Source: JALRBM01 sp964615445 (GTDB lineage Bacteria > Patescibacteriota > Saccharimonadia > Saccharimonadales > Saccharimonadaceae). Taken from it: a stretch of DNA of 36,955 bases. The position numbers and the translations under genes are program-made. Under the pieces are notes generated by a model. The model saw only the letters and a program-made list of their open reading frames with translations, ran no database searches and had not been told where the DNA came from. Numbering within the stretch: the stretch's first letter is position 1; each line of letters opens with the position of its first letter. Location of the stretch: assembly GCA_964615445.1 (NCBI GenBank), contig CAZTOK010000013.1:1-36955 (forward strand), in the 5' to 3' direction. Of the stretch, positions 7,726 to 16,110 are shown piece by piece.

Positions 7726-8604
7726 CTAGATGAATGTTACAAAATAAAGATTAATGATACGATCACCTAGAAGCATAGCCAGGATACAGCCAGCAATAAG
7801 AAGCGGACCAAATGGTACTCGCGTTTTTCGAGTCATTTTTCTAGAAAGCAATCCCGGAATAACTATCAGACAACCAATAAGGTTCGCAGCAAACAGTGCA
7901 ACAAACGCAAGTGGCCAATCTCCAAGCAGGAGCGCTAAGGCTAGCCCAAGCTTTACATCGCCAAATCCAATCCATTTGCCTTTAGAAATAGCCCATAGAA
8001 AGAAGTAGAGACCACTGAGAATAATGATGCTTATAAGTTGACCTTCAATACTTCCTAAAACATCGACACTATTTGTAAGATGGATAATGGCTACAACAAA
8101 ACTAATAGCGATAAGTGGAAATACTATAACATTCGGTAGAAGTGACCATTTGAGATCATATGCAAATAAAATAGAGAGCATAACACCAGCGATGAGCCAT
8201 AAAAGAAAACCGATAACATTGAGCTGGCTAGAGAATACGATGGGCCATAACAGATAAGATGCGACGAAGAGGCTAGCTACGCCCAGCTCAATGAGCGGCT
8301 CAAACCAACCGATTGGTTTTTTACAATAGCGACAGTTGCCTTTTGTACTTACCCAACTTATAAGCGGAACAAGATCGTACCATGCGAGGGTATGCCCGCA
8401 ATGCAGACAGCGTGAACGGTCAGACGTGACCGTCGCTTTCGATAAAGGCTGCAAGGTTTCGTATTCTTTTGCATTTACTTTTTCACCAGCTGCTTTATCC
8501 TGGACCAGCTGACGCGCGCGCAACCGCCACACTGTTGCTCCCGCAAAACTACCAAGGCAAAGCCCCACGAGCGCTAAAATCACACAAATAAGAAGTTGTT
8601 CCAT
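7726..8604 (-). CDS. pilD: Prepilin peptidase / N-methyltransferase PilD
   Basis: This membrane aspartyl protease cleaves prepilin leaders and methylates the new N-terminus. Numbered from ATG 8616, two Cys pairs (Cys70/Cys73 and Cys95/Cys98) form the zinc-binding cytoplasmic loop. The catalytic aspartates are Asp154 (AYDLKWSLLPN) and Asp220 (GFGDVKLG, the hallmark motif). About eight membrane segments fit the family. The opening phrase GLCLGSFAGATVWRL is also typical. Three in-frame ATGs occur; I choose the third (8604), giving 292 aa, because a TATGAT -10 box covers the first and lies 7 nt before the third. It is central to the pilus locus and serves all the prepilins here. Confidence 0.92.
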   Translation of the reverse strand: MEQLLICVILALVGLCLGSFAGATVWRLRARQLVQDKAAGEKVNAKEYETLQPLSKATVTSDRSRCLHCGHTLAWYDLVPLISWVSTKGNCRYCKKPIGWFEPLIELGVASLFVASYLLWPIVFSSQLNVIGFLLWLIAGVMLSILFAYDLKWSLLPNVIVFPLIAISFVVAIIHLTNSVDVLGSIEGQLISIIILSGLYFFLWAISKGKWIGFGDVKLGLALALLLGDWPLAFVALFAANLIGCLIVIPGLLSRKMTRKTRVPFGPLLIAGCILAMLLGDRIINLYFVTFI

Positions 8605-8611
8605 AAGCATT

Positions 8612-8617
8612 ATCATA
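8612..8617 (-). promoter_or_regulatory. -10 box close to the pilD start
   Basis: TATGAT on the minus strand ends 7 nt before ATG 8604. The -35 region (TTTCAT) is weak and lies next to the major pilin terminator. It supports a short-leader or leaderless start for pilD. Confidence 0.4.
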
Positions 8618-8636
8618 CAGTAAATAATAGAAAAAT

Positions 8637-8663
8637 GAAAAGCCCAGTTGGACTGAGCTTTTC
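8637..8663 (-). terminator. Rho-independent terminator after the major pilin gene
   Basis: On the minus strand a GAAAAGC-CAGT stem pairs with ACTG-GCTTTTC around a 3-nt loop and is followed by ATTTTTC. It separates the highly expressed major pilin from pilD and the minor pilins. Confidence 0.78.
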
Positions 8664-8683
8664 AGTAGTTAAACTGCTGCAAT

Positions 8684-9181
8684 TTAGTTATTTACGCAGA
8701 ATACACCGCCACCTTCAAGTTTCATACGGAATGCTATCTTATTTGACCCCGCTGATTGAACAGCACCATCTGTTCCACACGTTGACTTTCCGGAAACGTA
8801 GATTATATTCTGTGCAGATGCAAACTCAGAAGGAACATCAGCAGTGGTTTCTTGAAATTGATACGTTGTTGCACTGCTCTGAGTTGAAGATGCACCTGAT
8901 GGATCAATAAATGTATCGCCACCGACAGCCAAATACTTTTGAATAAATCCGCTCCAACCATCTGAGCCTGGAGGCAGCGCATTTCGATTATTCGATTGGT
9001 ATTGCTGGACAGCTGTCTGTACTCTTCCTAAGTCACTCTTACGTTGAGTGTCGCGTTGACTTCGTTGAAGTGCTGGCAAGGCGATAAAGACCATAAGAAA
9101 AATAAGTGCAGCGATAGCAAGCACTAAGACTACCTCAATAATCGTGAAGCCTTTTTCTTTATTTTTTGGTTGCACGTTCAT
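8684..9181 (-). CDS. pilA: Major type IV pilin (PilA/PulG-like)
   Basis: The 165-aa prepilin has the leader MNVQPKNKEKG, cleavage before FTIIEVVLVLAIAAL, Glu at +5 and a long N-terminal helix continuing into a charged stretch (QRSQRDTQRKSDL). Two Cys in the C-terminal part (STCGTD and FCVNN) could form the D-region disulfide. It stands alone between a near-consensus promoter and a strong terminator, as expected for the main fibre subunit. An AAGGTGGA Shine-Dalgarno precedes the ATG. That it is the major subunit is inferred from size and signals. Confidence 0.85.
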   Translation of the reverse strand: MNVQPKNKEKGFTIIEVVLVLAIAALIFLMVFIALPALQRSQRDTQRKSDLGRVQTAVQQYQSNNRNALPPGSDGWSGFIQKYLAVGGDTFIDPSGASSTQSSATTYQFQETTADVPSEFASAQNIIYVSGKSTCGTDGAVQSAGSNKIAFRMKLEGGGVFCVNN

Positions 9182-9233
9182 AAAATTCTTTCCACCTTTC
9201 TATGAACCATTAGTGCGTAAAACGCTTACGTTT

Positions 9234-9262
9234 ATCATACCTTAGCAGGCAAGGGTTGTCTA
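9234..9262 (-). promoter_or_regulatory. Promoter of the major pilin gene
   Basis: On the minus strand TAGACA (9257-9262) is followed after exactly 17 bp by TATGAT (9234-9239). The -35 box overlaps the stop codon of pilC. The leader of about 45 nt contains a small inverted repeat (GCGTAAAACGC) and the Shine-Dalgarno. Confidence 0.72.
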
Positions 9263-10471
9263 GACATTTATGCCATTTACAAGGCTGTAGATTGGAAGTA
9301 GAATAGCGCCCACCATACCCCCAGCAACAATTGCAAGAATTACCATCAAGATTGGCTCAATAGCAGTGGAGATAGCTTTAATTTCTTCATCAAGCTCATC
9401 CTCGTATACTTGAGCTGTTTTGCCCATCATCTCGTCAATCTTACCTGATTGCTCACCAATTTTTATCATTTGCGGAACCAGTGGAAGAATATAATCCTCA
9501 GGTTGCAACGAAGCTGAGAGTGCCTTACCGCCTTTCACCTTTTCAGCCGCTCGATTTATACTTCTACTAATAATTGAATTGTTCACCGAATCGCTCGTAA
9601 TGCGGAGCATGTCAAGCATGGCAACACCTGTTGAAAGCAGCGTCTGACCCGTGCGGGTAAAGCGCGCCATATAAAGCTTGCGAAACATCGGACCAAATAG
9701 CGGTACATTGAGTTTGAATGTATCTTTAAATTTAATACCATTCTCAGTTTTAAGATATTGTACGAAGAAGTAACCTCCTACACCTACAACAATGATAATA
9801 AGCCACCAGAAATGAGCTACAAAGTTAGCCGCACCAACCATAATTTCTGTAATTAGCGGAAGCTGCTTTTTGAGATCATGGTAAAGCTTTTCTACTTGAG
9901 GAACAACAGTAAATAACATGAATGCCATCACGCCAAAAATGACAACCAATACAATGATTGGGTATGTAAGAGCACCTCGAATCTTGCCAATAGTCGCCGC
10001 ATCTTTTTCTTGCTGTGCAGCGATGCGAACGAGCGATTCGTCAAGTGTACCCGATACTTCACCTGCAGCAATAAGTGCTAAGAATACTTTATCGAATACT
10101 TCTTGATGCTTGGAGAAAGACTCGGAAAGTGATTTACCGCCTTCAACTGATGCAATAATATCTTCAACTACACCCTGGAGGCGTTTATTTTCCGTTTGTT
10201 CAAGCACGGTATGCAAGCTTTGAGATAGTGGCAACCCTGCTCCAATCAACGTTGCAAGTTGTCTTGTAAAAACAATCTTATCTTTAGTGGTAATACGATT
10301 TGTAAGACGACCAATGAAGCTGCTATTTTCGTCGACTTCTTGAATATCAAGCGGTGTGAACCCTTGAGCAATCAAAAGTTTTGCGGCAGCGTTTTCAGAA
10401 TCTGCCTGGACGGTCGCCTTAACAACTTTGTTACTCGTGGTATCTTTTGCTTGATAGTTAAATTTTTTCAT
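9260..10471 (-). CDS. pilC: Type IV pilus inner-membrane platform protein PilC
   Basis: The 403-aa protein has the GspF/PilC layout: an N-terminal cytoplasmic segment starting FNYQAKD, two T2SSF helical domains (about 65-190 and 270-395) and three membrane helices near 168-190, 213-236 and 375-398. The phrases TRQLATLIGAGLPL and ARFTRTGQTLLSTG mark the two repeats. It couples the PilB and PilT motors to fibre growth and loss. It starts 1 bp after the pilT stop with a GAGAGG ribosome binding site inside the end of pilT. Confidence 0.95.
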   Translation of the reverse strand: MKKFNYQAKDTTSNKVVKATVQADSENAAAKLLIAQGFTPLDIQEVDENSSFIGRLTNRITTKDKIVFTRQLATLIGAGLPLSQSLHTVLEQTENKRLQGVVEDIIASVEGGKSLSESFSKHQEVFDKVFLALIAAGEVSGTLDESLVRIAAQQEKDAATIGKIRGALTYPIIVLVVIFGVMAFMLFTVVPQVEKLYHDLKKQLPLITEIMVGAANFVAHFWWLIIIVVGVGGYFFVQYLKTENGIKFKDTFKLNVPLFGPMFRKLYMARFTRTGQTLLSTGVAMLDMLRITSDSVNNSIISRSINRAAEKVKGGKALSASLQPEDYILPLVPQMIKIGEQSGKIDEMMGKTAQVYEDELDEEIKAISTAIEPILMVILAIVAGGMVGAILLPIYSLVNGINV

Positions 10472-10472
10472 A

Positions 10473-11543
10473 TTAGCCTCTCATGAGCCGTTCGAATTCA
10501 GTGAGGTCGACTGCAAAGTTGCGCGCTTCGTCATAGGTAACGGTTCCATTTTGGATGAGACTCACCAGCGTGCGGTCCATGGTTTGCATACCTTGGTCGG
10601 CGCCGGTTTGAATGACGGCATCGAGTTGGTGTGACTTCCCTTCACGGATAATATTGCGAACCGCTGGGTTAGCGACAAGTACCTCAGCGGCAACTACGCG
10701 CCCACCGCCAATAGCCGGCACGAGACGTTGTGAACAAATCGCCATTAAAATATTTGAAAGCTGAGCACGAATTTGCGGTTGTTGATGCGGTGGGAATACA
10801 TCGATCATACGATCAATAGATTGAGCTGCGCTGTTGGTGTGGAGCGTTGCAAACACTAAGTGACCGGTTTCGGCGATAGTTATGGCTGCTGAAATCGTTT
10901 CGAGGTCACGCATCTCACCAATAAGCACCACGTCTGGATCTTGACGAAGACTAGAACGAAGAGCCGCCGAGAATGAATAGGTGTCGTAGTGAACTTCTCG
11001 CTGGACAATCACTGACTTCTTTGATTTATGCGTAAACTCGATTGGGTCTTCAATAGTAATAATATGGTTGGCACGCTCGGTGTTGATTTTATCTACAAGT
11101 GCTGCAAGCGTGGTTGATTTGCCAGAACCAGTTGGGCCAGTTACAAGCACAAGACCACGTGGATAATCAGCAAATGTAGTAACCACTTGCGGCATACCTA
11201 GCTCTGTAACAGATTTAATTTCATTTGGAATAAGACGAAGAGCGGCCGCCAGGTTACCACGTTCATGAAAGGCATTTACACGGAAACGACCAAGTGTACC
11301 AAAGGCAAAGCTAAAGTCAAACTCTTTGTCTTTCATCAAGATTTGCTGTTGATCTTGATCAAGAATAGCGAATACGAGCGTTTCAACGTTTGATTCATCA
11401 AGTGGGTTATACCCAGGTACCGGCTGCAGACTTCCATCAATACGCAGCATTGGCGGTAGGCCCACCTGCAAATGGAGATCGGAGGCACGCTTTTTTACTA
11501 CTTCTTCAAGCAGTACTTCAATTCGGAGATCTTGACTGTTCAT
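10473..11543 (-). CDS. pilT: Pilus retraction ATPase PilT
   Basis: The 356-aa hexameric ATPase powers pilus disassembly and twitching. The Walker A motif GPTGSGKST is at 136-144, an Asp/His box region around 165-190, and the Walker B-like DVVLIGEMRD at 204-213. The retraction-specific AIRNLIRE motif is present as AVRNIIRE (294-301), supporting PilT rather than PilB. It lies 15 bp after pilB and 1 bp before pilC. Confidence 0.95.
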   Translation of the reverse strand: MNSQDLRIEVLLEEVVKKRASDLHLQVGLPPMLRIDGSLQPVPGYNPLDESNVETLVFAILDQDQQQILMKDKEFDFSFAFGTLGRFRVNAFHERGNLAAALRLIPNEIKSVTELGMPQVVTTFADYPRGLVLVTGPTGSGKSTTLAALVDKINTERANHIITIEDPIEFTHKSKKSVIVQREVHYDTYSFSAALRSSLRQDPDVVLIGEMRDLETISAAITIAETGHLVFATLHTNSAAQSIDRMIDVFPPHQQPQIRAQLSNILMAICSQRLVPAIGGGRVVAAEVLVANPAVRNIIREGKSHQLDAVIQTGADQGMQTMDRTLVSLIQNGTVTYDEARNFAVDLTEFERLMRG

Positions 11544-11558
11544 ATTATTCCACCCTTC

Positions 11559-13322
11559 TTACGCGGTATCCGCCGCAACACGGTTGACCTCTTCAATTGT
11601 TGTAATTCCCTGGAGAGCCTTGAGGTAGCCATCCTGACGCATCGTAATCATTCCCTGCTCGATGGCTTTTTGCTGGATATCGCGGCTTGTAGCTCGTGCA
11701 ACAATGAGGTTTTGAATTTCCTCTGTTACATCCATCACTTCATATAGCCCAGCTCGTCCTGCGTAGCCTCGAGGAGTTTGTGGGGTGTCTCTCCCCTTCA
11801 CTAAAGTATAAGCGCTTTGGCCTGCTAGGGGCAAGTCTTTATAGCCTAAATCGTCAGAAACTCGCGCCACGTCGGCCTTTGTACGAGGTAACAGGTGGCC
11901 GATTGTGGCGGTAATATTCTGTGTTTCGATTGGCGATGACTGATACGCATCGCGTTTAGCAGCTACCCTTCGCACCAAACGTTGACCGATAATAGTATTT
12001 ACTGTACTAGCAATTAGGAACGGTTCAACACCCATATCAAGAAGGCGAGGTAGCACGCCGGCAGCCGAACTAGTGTGTAACGTACTGAATACTAAGTGAC
12101 CTGTAAGCGCCGCCTGTACGGCAAGATTTGCCGTTTCAGAGTCACGAATCTCCCCAACCATCACGACATCTGGATCTTGACGAAGAATAGAGCGAAGGCC
12201 GGTTGCAAAGGTAAGTCCCACCTCTGGATTTACCTGGATTTGAATAACACCATCCATCTTGTATTCAACTGGGTCTTCCAGGGTAACAATATTTACTGTG
12301 TCGTTTTTGATTTCTTTAATAAGCGCATAAAGGCTAGTCGACTTACCAGAACCAGTTGGCCCAGAAGTAAGAACCATACCATTTGGTCGACGAATTCCCT
12401 TACGAATCGCACGAAGTGCTCGACCCGCATATCCCATCTGCTCAATGTCGAAAGTGTTGCCTGATTTATCAAGTAGACGGATAACCACTTGTTCACCCCA
12501 TACAACTGGGCTAATGGCAATGCGAAGGTCAACTTCTTTTGCAGCTACTTTCACCGTAAACTGACCGTCCTGAGGAATACGATGTTCGTCAATTTTAAGA
12601 TTAGAGAGAATCTTAATACGACTTACCAGCGCCGGTTCGATAGATTTTGGCAATTGCATAATTTCGCGCAGTACTCCGTCAACGCGACAGCGAATTTTTA
12701 GCGCTTTTTCAAGTGGCTCAATATGTACGTCGCTCGCTCGCGACTTTACTGCATACTCTAAAATGGTACTAAGTGCGCGACTAATCGGCGAGTCCTGGAC
12801 AATCGTTTTAATATCGCTCTCGCCAGCTTTATTTGCTTCTTCCTGCGATACTTCAGCCGCTTCGTCAACACTCGAGAGATCAGTGCGATATTGGTCAAGC
12901 ACATGACGCACACCAGCCTCTGAAGCCATAAATACCTTGATTGGTCGTTGAATACGGTTTGCAAGGTAATCTACAGCCTGCACATTATTAGCATCAATCA
13001 TCGCCACTGCCAGACGGTTTTGTACCTCGGCGAGTGGCACTGCCATGAAACGTTCAGCAATATCTTCAGGAAGCAGCGCTAGTACATCTTGGTCGATCAA
13101 GCTATTACTTAAATTGACGTATGGCACACCAGAGACCTGAGCAATGGCGTGCGTCAACAGTTCTTCGTCAACCACCCCTTGTTCAGCGAGAACAGCCAGG
13201 AGGGGCTTATTGGTTTTTGCAGCATCGTTTTCGGCCGTTTGAAGAACATCTTCAGCAACCAGCCCCTCTTCAGTTAGAAGAGTGATGAGTTTTTCCTGGA
13301 TGTCGCTCGTAAGGAGTGCCAT
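11559..13322 (-). CDS. pilB: Pilus extension ATPase PilB
   Basis: The 587-aa assembly ATPase has an N-terminal MshEN/GspE-N-like region (about 1-150), a linker and the motor domain with Walker A GPTGSGKST near 321-329 and DVVMVGEIRD near 385-394. The long N-terminal domain separates it from PilT. The zinc-binding tetracysteine of most PilB/GspE proteins is absent: the segment before GYAGRAGLYEV has no Cys, and the whole protein has only one. The frame opens at GTG 13331, but I set the start at ATG 13322, which has AGGTG 6 nt upstream. Confidence 0.93.
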   Translation of the reverse strand: MALLTSDIQEKLITLLTEEGLVAEDVLQTAENDAAKTNKPLLAVLAEQGVVDEELLTHAIAQVSGVPYVNLSNSLIDQDVLALLPEDIAERFMAVPLAEVQNRLAVAMIDANNVQAVDYLANRIQRPIKVFMASEAGVRHVLDQYRTDLSSVDEAAEVSQEEANKAGESDIKTIVQDSPISRALSTILEYAVKSRASDVHIEPLEKALKIRCRVDGVLREIMQLPKSIEPALVSRIKILSNLKIDEHRIPQDGQFTVKVAAKEVDLRIAISPVVWGEQVVIRLLDKSGNTFDIEQMGYAGRALRAIRKGIRRPNGMVLTSGPTGSGKSTSLYALIKEIKNDTVNIVTLEDPVEYKMDGVIQIQVNPEVGLTFATGLRSILRQDPDVVMVGEIRDSETANLAVQAALTGHLVFSTLHTSSAAGVLPRLLDMGVEPFLIASTVNTIIGQRLVRRVAAKRDAYQSSPIETQNITATIGHLLPRTKADVARVSDDLGYKDLPLAGQSAYTLVKGRDTPQTPRGYAGRAGLYEVMDVTEEIQNLIVARATSRDIQQKAIEQGMITMRQDGYLKALQGITTIEEVNRVAADTA

Positions 13323-13331
13323 ACCAGTCAC

Positions 13332-13577
13332 CTACTTATTCTGGTTTGAAGCCTGCGATTGGCCGTTACCGATAATAACTTGTACTGTTGGGTTAATAGC
13401 ATTGGAGTTAAATACAGTTGGGTCAGGCTGTGTAATATTTGTAGAAATCGGATCAGCTGTTTTTACTTTTACTGATTGATTTTGCGTATCGCCTAGTATC
13501 GCTTTGGCCACGAAATAAGCTACCAGCACGCTGATGGAGGCGATCAAAATTATCATTGCAATATCTGATTTCTTCAT
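13332..13577 (-). CDS. Small single-pass membrane protein of the pilus operon
   Basis: The 81-aa protein has one N-terminal transmembrane helix (about 7-27) followed by a Ser/Asn/Gln-rich tail facing outward. Its ATG overlaps the TGA of pilO (ATGA, 13574-13577) and its stop is just before pilB. The position after pilO is that of pilP in Proteobacteria, but no PilP homology can be claimed at this length. It is possibly a small alignment-complex subunit. Confidence 0.6.
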   Translation of the reverse strand: MKKSDIAMIILIASISVLVAYFVAKAILGDTQNQSVKVKTADPISTNITQPDPTVFNSNAINPTVQVIIGNGQSQASNQNK

Positions 13578-14278
13578 GGCTTTACCGTCTTATCTTTTAG
13601 ATCTACTGTCTTAGCCGGTTCATAGTACGCATGGCCTTCTGCAGTCATTACAATCTTCGTCCCCTGTGTGTCAATAGTCAAAGCAGTTATATCGATGGCA
13701 CGGATAGAACGTTCCAGTTTTTGTAGCACGTCCTTCAATGCACTAGCGTTGTTAGAGGCTGCGCTTATCGTAAAACGAAAGGTTATCTGATTAGCCCCAG
13801 CAGTAGCCGTTGAGCTCGACGAAGCATCCTGCACATTAGAATTAGTTTGTGATTCAACACCAGCTACAGGATCAACATTTAACGCCTCAATAGTAATACC
13901 ATTACCGTTCAAAAACTTTTCTTGAAGCGATGAGCCAAGTGCCGCCGAGTTGGCATCAGATGGAAGTGCATCTAGGACCACTTGAATCGGTTGTGTCTCG
14001 TCAGGAGTCATAACACTCTTGAGGGCATCGTTGGTGTTTAGCACACGGACTTGGTCCTTCAAATCGTTCACAACTTTGTTGTTATTTGTAAGAACAGAGG
14101 CAGTATTAGCTTTCTCGGCTAAGACTTTTTCGTTGAACCATGCTTTTTGAAGTAAGAAAATTGAAACAACCAACGCAATACCTACAATAACCGATACGCC
14201 AGCTACCCACATAAACATCATGCGATTGGCATTTGCAATCTGTTGACGCTTTCGAATTGCTGTTTCTTCAGCGGCCAT
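13574..14278 (-). CDS. pilO: PilO-like pilus assembly protein
   Basis: The 234-aa protein has a basic N-terminus with predicted cytoplasmic helix, one membrane helix (about 27-46), then a coiled-coil-prone stretch and a ferredoxin-like outer domain. This is the layout of PilO, which pairs with PilN between the inner-membrane platform and the cell surface. Sequence identity to textbook PilO is low, so the assignment leans on topology and on gene order pilM-N-O. It starts one base inside the pilN stop. Confidence 0.7.
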   Translation of the reverse strand: MAAEETAIRKRQQIANANRMMFMWVAGVSVIVGIALVVSIFLLQKAWFNEKVLAEKANTASVLTNNNKVVNDLKDQVRVLNTNDALKSVMTPDETQPIQVVLDALPSDANSAALGSSLQEKFLNGNGITIEALNVDPVAGVESQTNSNVQDASSSSTATAGANQITFRFTISAASNNASALKDVLQKLERSIRAIDITALTIDTQGTKIVMTAEGHAYYEPAKTVDLKDKTVKP

Positions 14279-15006
14279 TAGTTACCTCCTCCTGTCGTAT
14301 CACTTGCCTTTTGCGTAAACAAACTTTGTGGCACACCCAGGAATGAATCTGTAACGTTTGACTTTGTTGGAGCAACAATGGTCGCGTTTTGCGCGGTACG
14401 AGAAAATAGTTGCGCTGGATAAGTAAATGCGAGCGTAAACCGCAATACCTCTGCCCCAGTGGCATCTTGGCCATAACTACGATTACTATCGTTAATATTA
14501 GTTGCAAGCGCCACAGATTGCTGTTGACCGTTCTGCGTAAATTGTAGCGTAGTGGCTCCAATGGTCTTTTTAAAGACCTCTAGCGCCGGATAGCGACCGG
14601 AAGCCTGCGCATCTATCGTAATAGTATTCGTAGAAGAATCAAGGGATAGTTTAGTGATGGCAATGGTATTTGGTGCAGGCGGATTAATTGTAGTAAGGAT
14701 GTCAAAAATACGCGAATCGATATTTTTGCTATCGTGCATTGCCGATAACTGCGTCAGCTGGTTTTGGATCGTTAGCGTATTCGAAATATCTTCTACGCTT
14801 GAAAGTTTTTGGCTCTCATCTTTGATACTATTGTCAGTCAATACACTTCTTGCGGTTTGGACACCGAATACCCATACAGTAAGGAGGACGACCACTCCTA
14901 CCGCCGCAATACCAACGATAATAGCTATTGAAATGACACTCGCACGAACACGCTGCGCTTTGATAAGCTCTTGTTTTACGTCGGGAACAAGGTTGATTTC
15001 AATCAT
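14278..15006 (-). CDS. pilN: PilN-like pilus assembly protein
   Basis: The 242-aa protein starts MIEINLVPDVKQE, matching the conserved cytoplasmic INLLP peptide with which PilN docks into a groove of PilM. One membrane helix (about 25-49) follows, then a coiled coil and a beta-rich outer domain. The ATG overlaps the pilM TGA as ATGA (15003-15006), indicating translational coupling with its partner. Confidence 0.85.
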   Translation of the reverse strand: MIEINLVPDVKQELIKAQRVRASVISIAIIVGIAAVGVVVLLTVWVFGVQTARSVLTDNSIKDESQKLSSVEDISNTLTIQNQLTQLSAMHDSKNIDSRIFDILTTINPPAPNTIAITKLSLDSSTNTITIDAQASGRYPALEVFKKTIGATTLQFTQNGQQQSVALATNINDSNRSYGQDATGAEVLRFTLAFTYPAQLFSRTAQNATIVAPTKSNVTDSFLGVPQSLFTQKASDTTGGGN

Positions 15007-16052
15007 CGCTTGTTACCCCTTTGCGCCAGCCCAACAACAGTGGCAAACTCCGTTGCAATAGTAGCAAGCTGCTGCTGATCGCCTTGCGATACACGCACTT
15101 TTTGCCAAGGATTGGCCTGAGCTGAATTGATTCCGGTCTTGGTCGTGACGTACTCACCAAACTTGGGAATAACACTACCATAACCAGATAACAAAATACC
15201 GCCAACCGGCGTGTTTGGATAACGTGTTTGGAAAAACTTAATAGACTTCGTGAGCTCTGCAGCAAACCCTTCAAGTACACTTTCTACGGCATGGTACACC
15301 TGACCTTCAAGCCTATCTGGAGCCAGACCAAATTTAATGATAAACTGCCGAGCTTGATCCTCTTGAACGTTTAGGTTTTGGACAGCTGCCTTAACCAGCG
15401 AGTGAATACCCGTAGGAATAGTGCGCACAAGACGTGGCGCATCATTATAGGTTACAACGAGATCGGTCGAAAGTTCACCTACATCGATAATAAGCCGCGC
15501 ATCTGGAATGCCAGTGGGAAGAAGAGCACGAATCATGGCAATCGGATCAGGCTCGGCTGCAATAACATTCAAGCCAAGGCTCTCAATAAATTCAAGACGC
15601 TCTTCAGCGTAGCTATTTGCCGTGCTTGCAAGCAATACCTCTTGCTGTTGAGGATTATGTGCGGATTGGCCAAGAAGCACCCAGTCTACCTTCGCCTCAT
15701 CTATCGACATTGGAATATACTGGTCAATCTGGTATTTAATAGTGCTCTTTAACTCTGTCTCCGGCATAAGTGGCACATCGATAACTGTCGTAAACGTTTT
15801 CTGCGAAGGAAGTCCAATAACGACATTTTTGGTTTTGATACCGCTTTGACCCACGGCAGTCATAATGATTTCACCTAAGCGATGCTCTGATTCTTTTGAA
15901 TTGGCACTCGTCGTCTTAAGATCAACAGGCGCGTAGCCATAGTGAACTAGCGTCCAATTATCTTGGCCGTTATCATCCAATTGCACTACCCGCACCGCAT
16001 TGGTACCGATATCGAGTGCAAAGAAGTCGCCCACACCTTTTAGTAATGCCAT
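15003..16052 (-). CDS. pilM: Actin-like pilus assembly ATPase PilM
   Basis: The 349-aa cytoplasmic protein has the FtsA/actin fold signature: FALDIGTNAVRVVQ near the N-terminus (phosphate 1), LIIDVGELSTDLVV in the middle (phosphate 2) and GGILLSGYGS (adenosine loop). PilM recruits PilN and links the pilus frame to PilB. Two in-frame ATGs occur; the second (16052) follows a GAAGGG motif. The first overlaps the TATAAT promoter box, so I use 16052. An internal promoter just upstream lets pilM-N-O-B-T-C be expressed apart from the two genes before them. Confidence 0.93.
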   Translation of the reverse strand: MALLKGVGDFFALDIGTNAVRVVQLDDNGQDNWTLVHYGYAPVDLKTTSANSKESEHRLGEIIMTAVGQSGIKTKNVVIGLPSQKTFTTVIDVPLMPETELKSTIKYQIDQYIPMSIDEAKVDWVLLGQSAHNPQQQEVLLASTANSYAEERLEFIESLGLNVIAAEPDPIAMIRALLPTGIPDARLIIDVGELSTDLVVTYNDAPRLVRTIPTGIHSLVKAAVQNLNVQEDQARQFIIKFGLAPDRLEGQVYHAVESVLEGFAAELTKSIKFFQTRYPNTPVGGILLSGYGSVIPKFGEYVTTKTGINSAQANPWQKVRVSQGDQQQLATIATEFATVVGLAQRGNKR

Positions 16053-16062
16053 ATTGCCCTTC

Positions 16063-16092
16063 ATTATACATAAGCATGATAGTTCATGGCAA
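16063..16092 (-). promoter_or_regulatory. Promoter of pilM
   Basis: On the minus strand TTGCCA (16087-16092) is separated by 18 bp from a perfect TATAAT (16063-16068). The start of transcription is predicted about 4 nt before ATG 16052, so the leader would be extremely short. Confidence 0.7.
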
Positions 16093-16110
16093 GTGTTTTT
16101 TGAGGTAGTA

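Noticed and set aside
15003..15006. Possible UGA=Gly recoding, as in some CPR lineages
   Set aside because: Several genes end at UGA exactly where the next gene starts (ATGA at 15003, 13574 and 18096), and no in-frame UGA interrupts a conserved domain.
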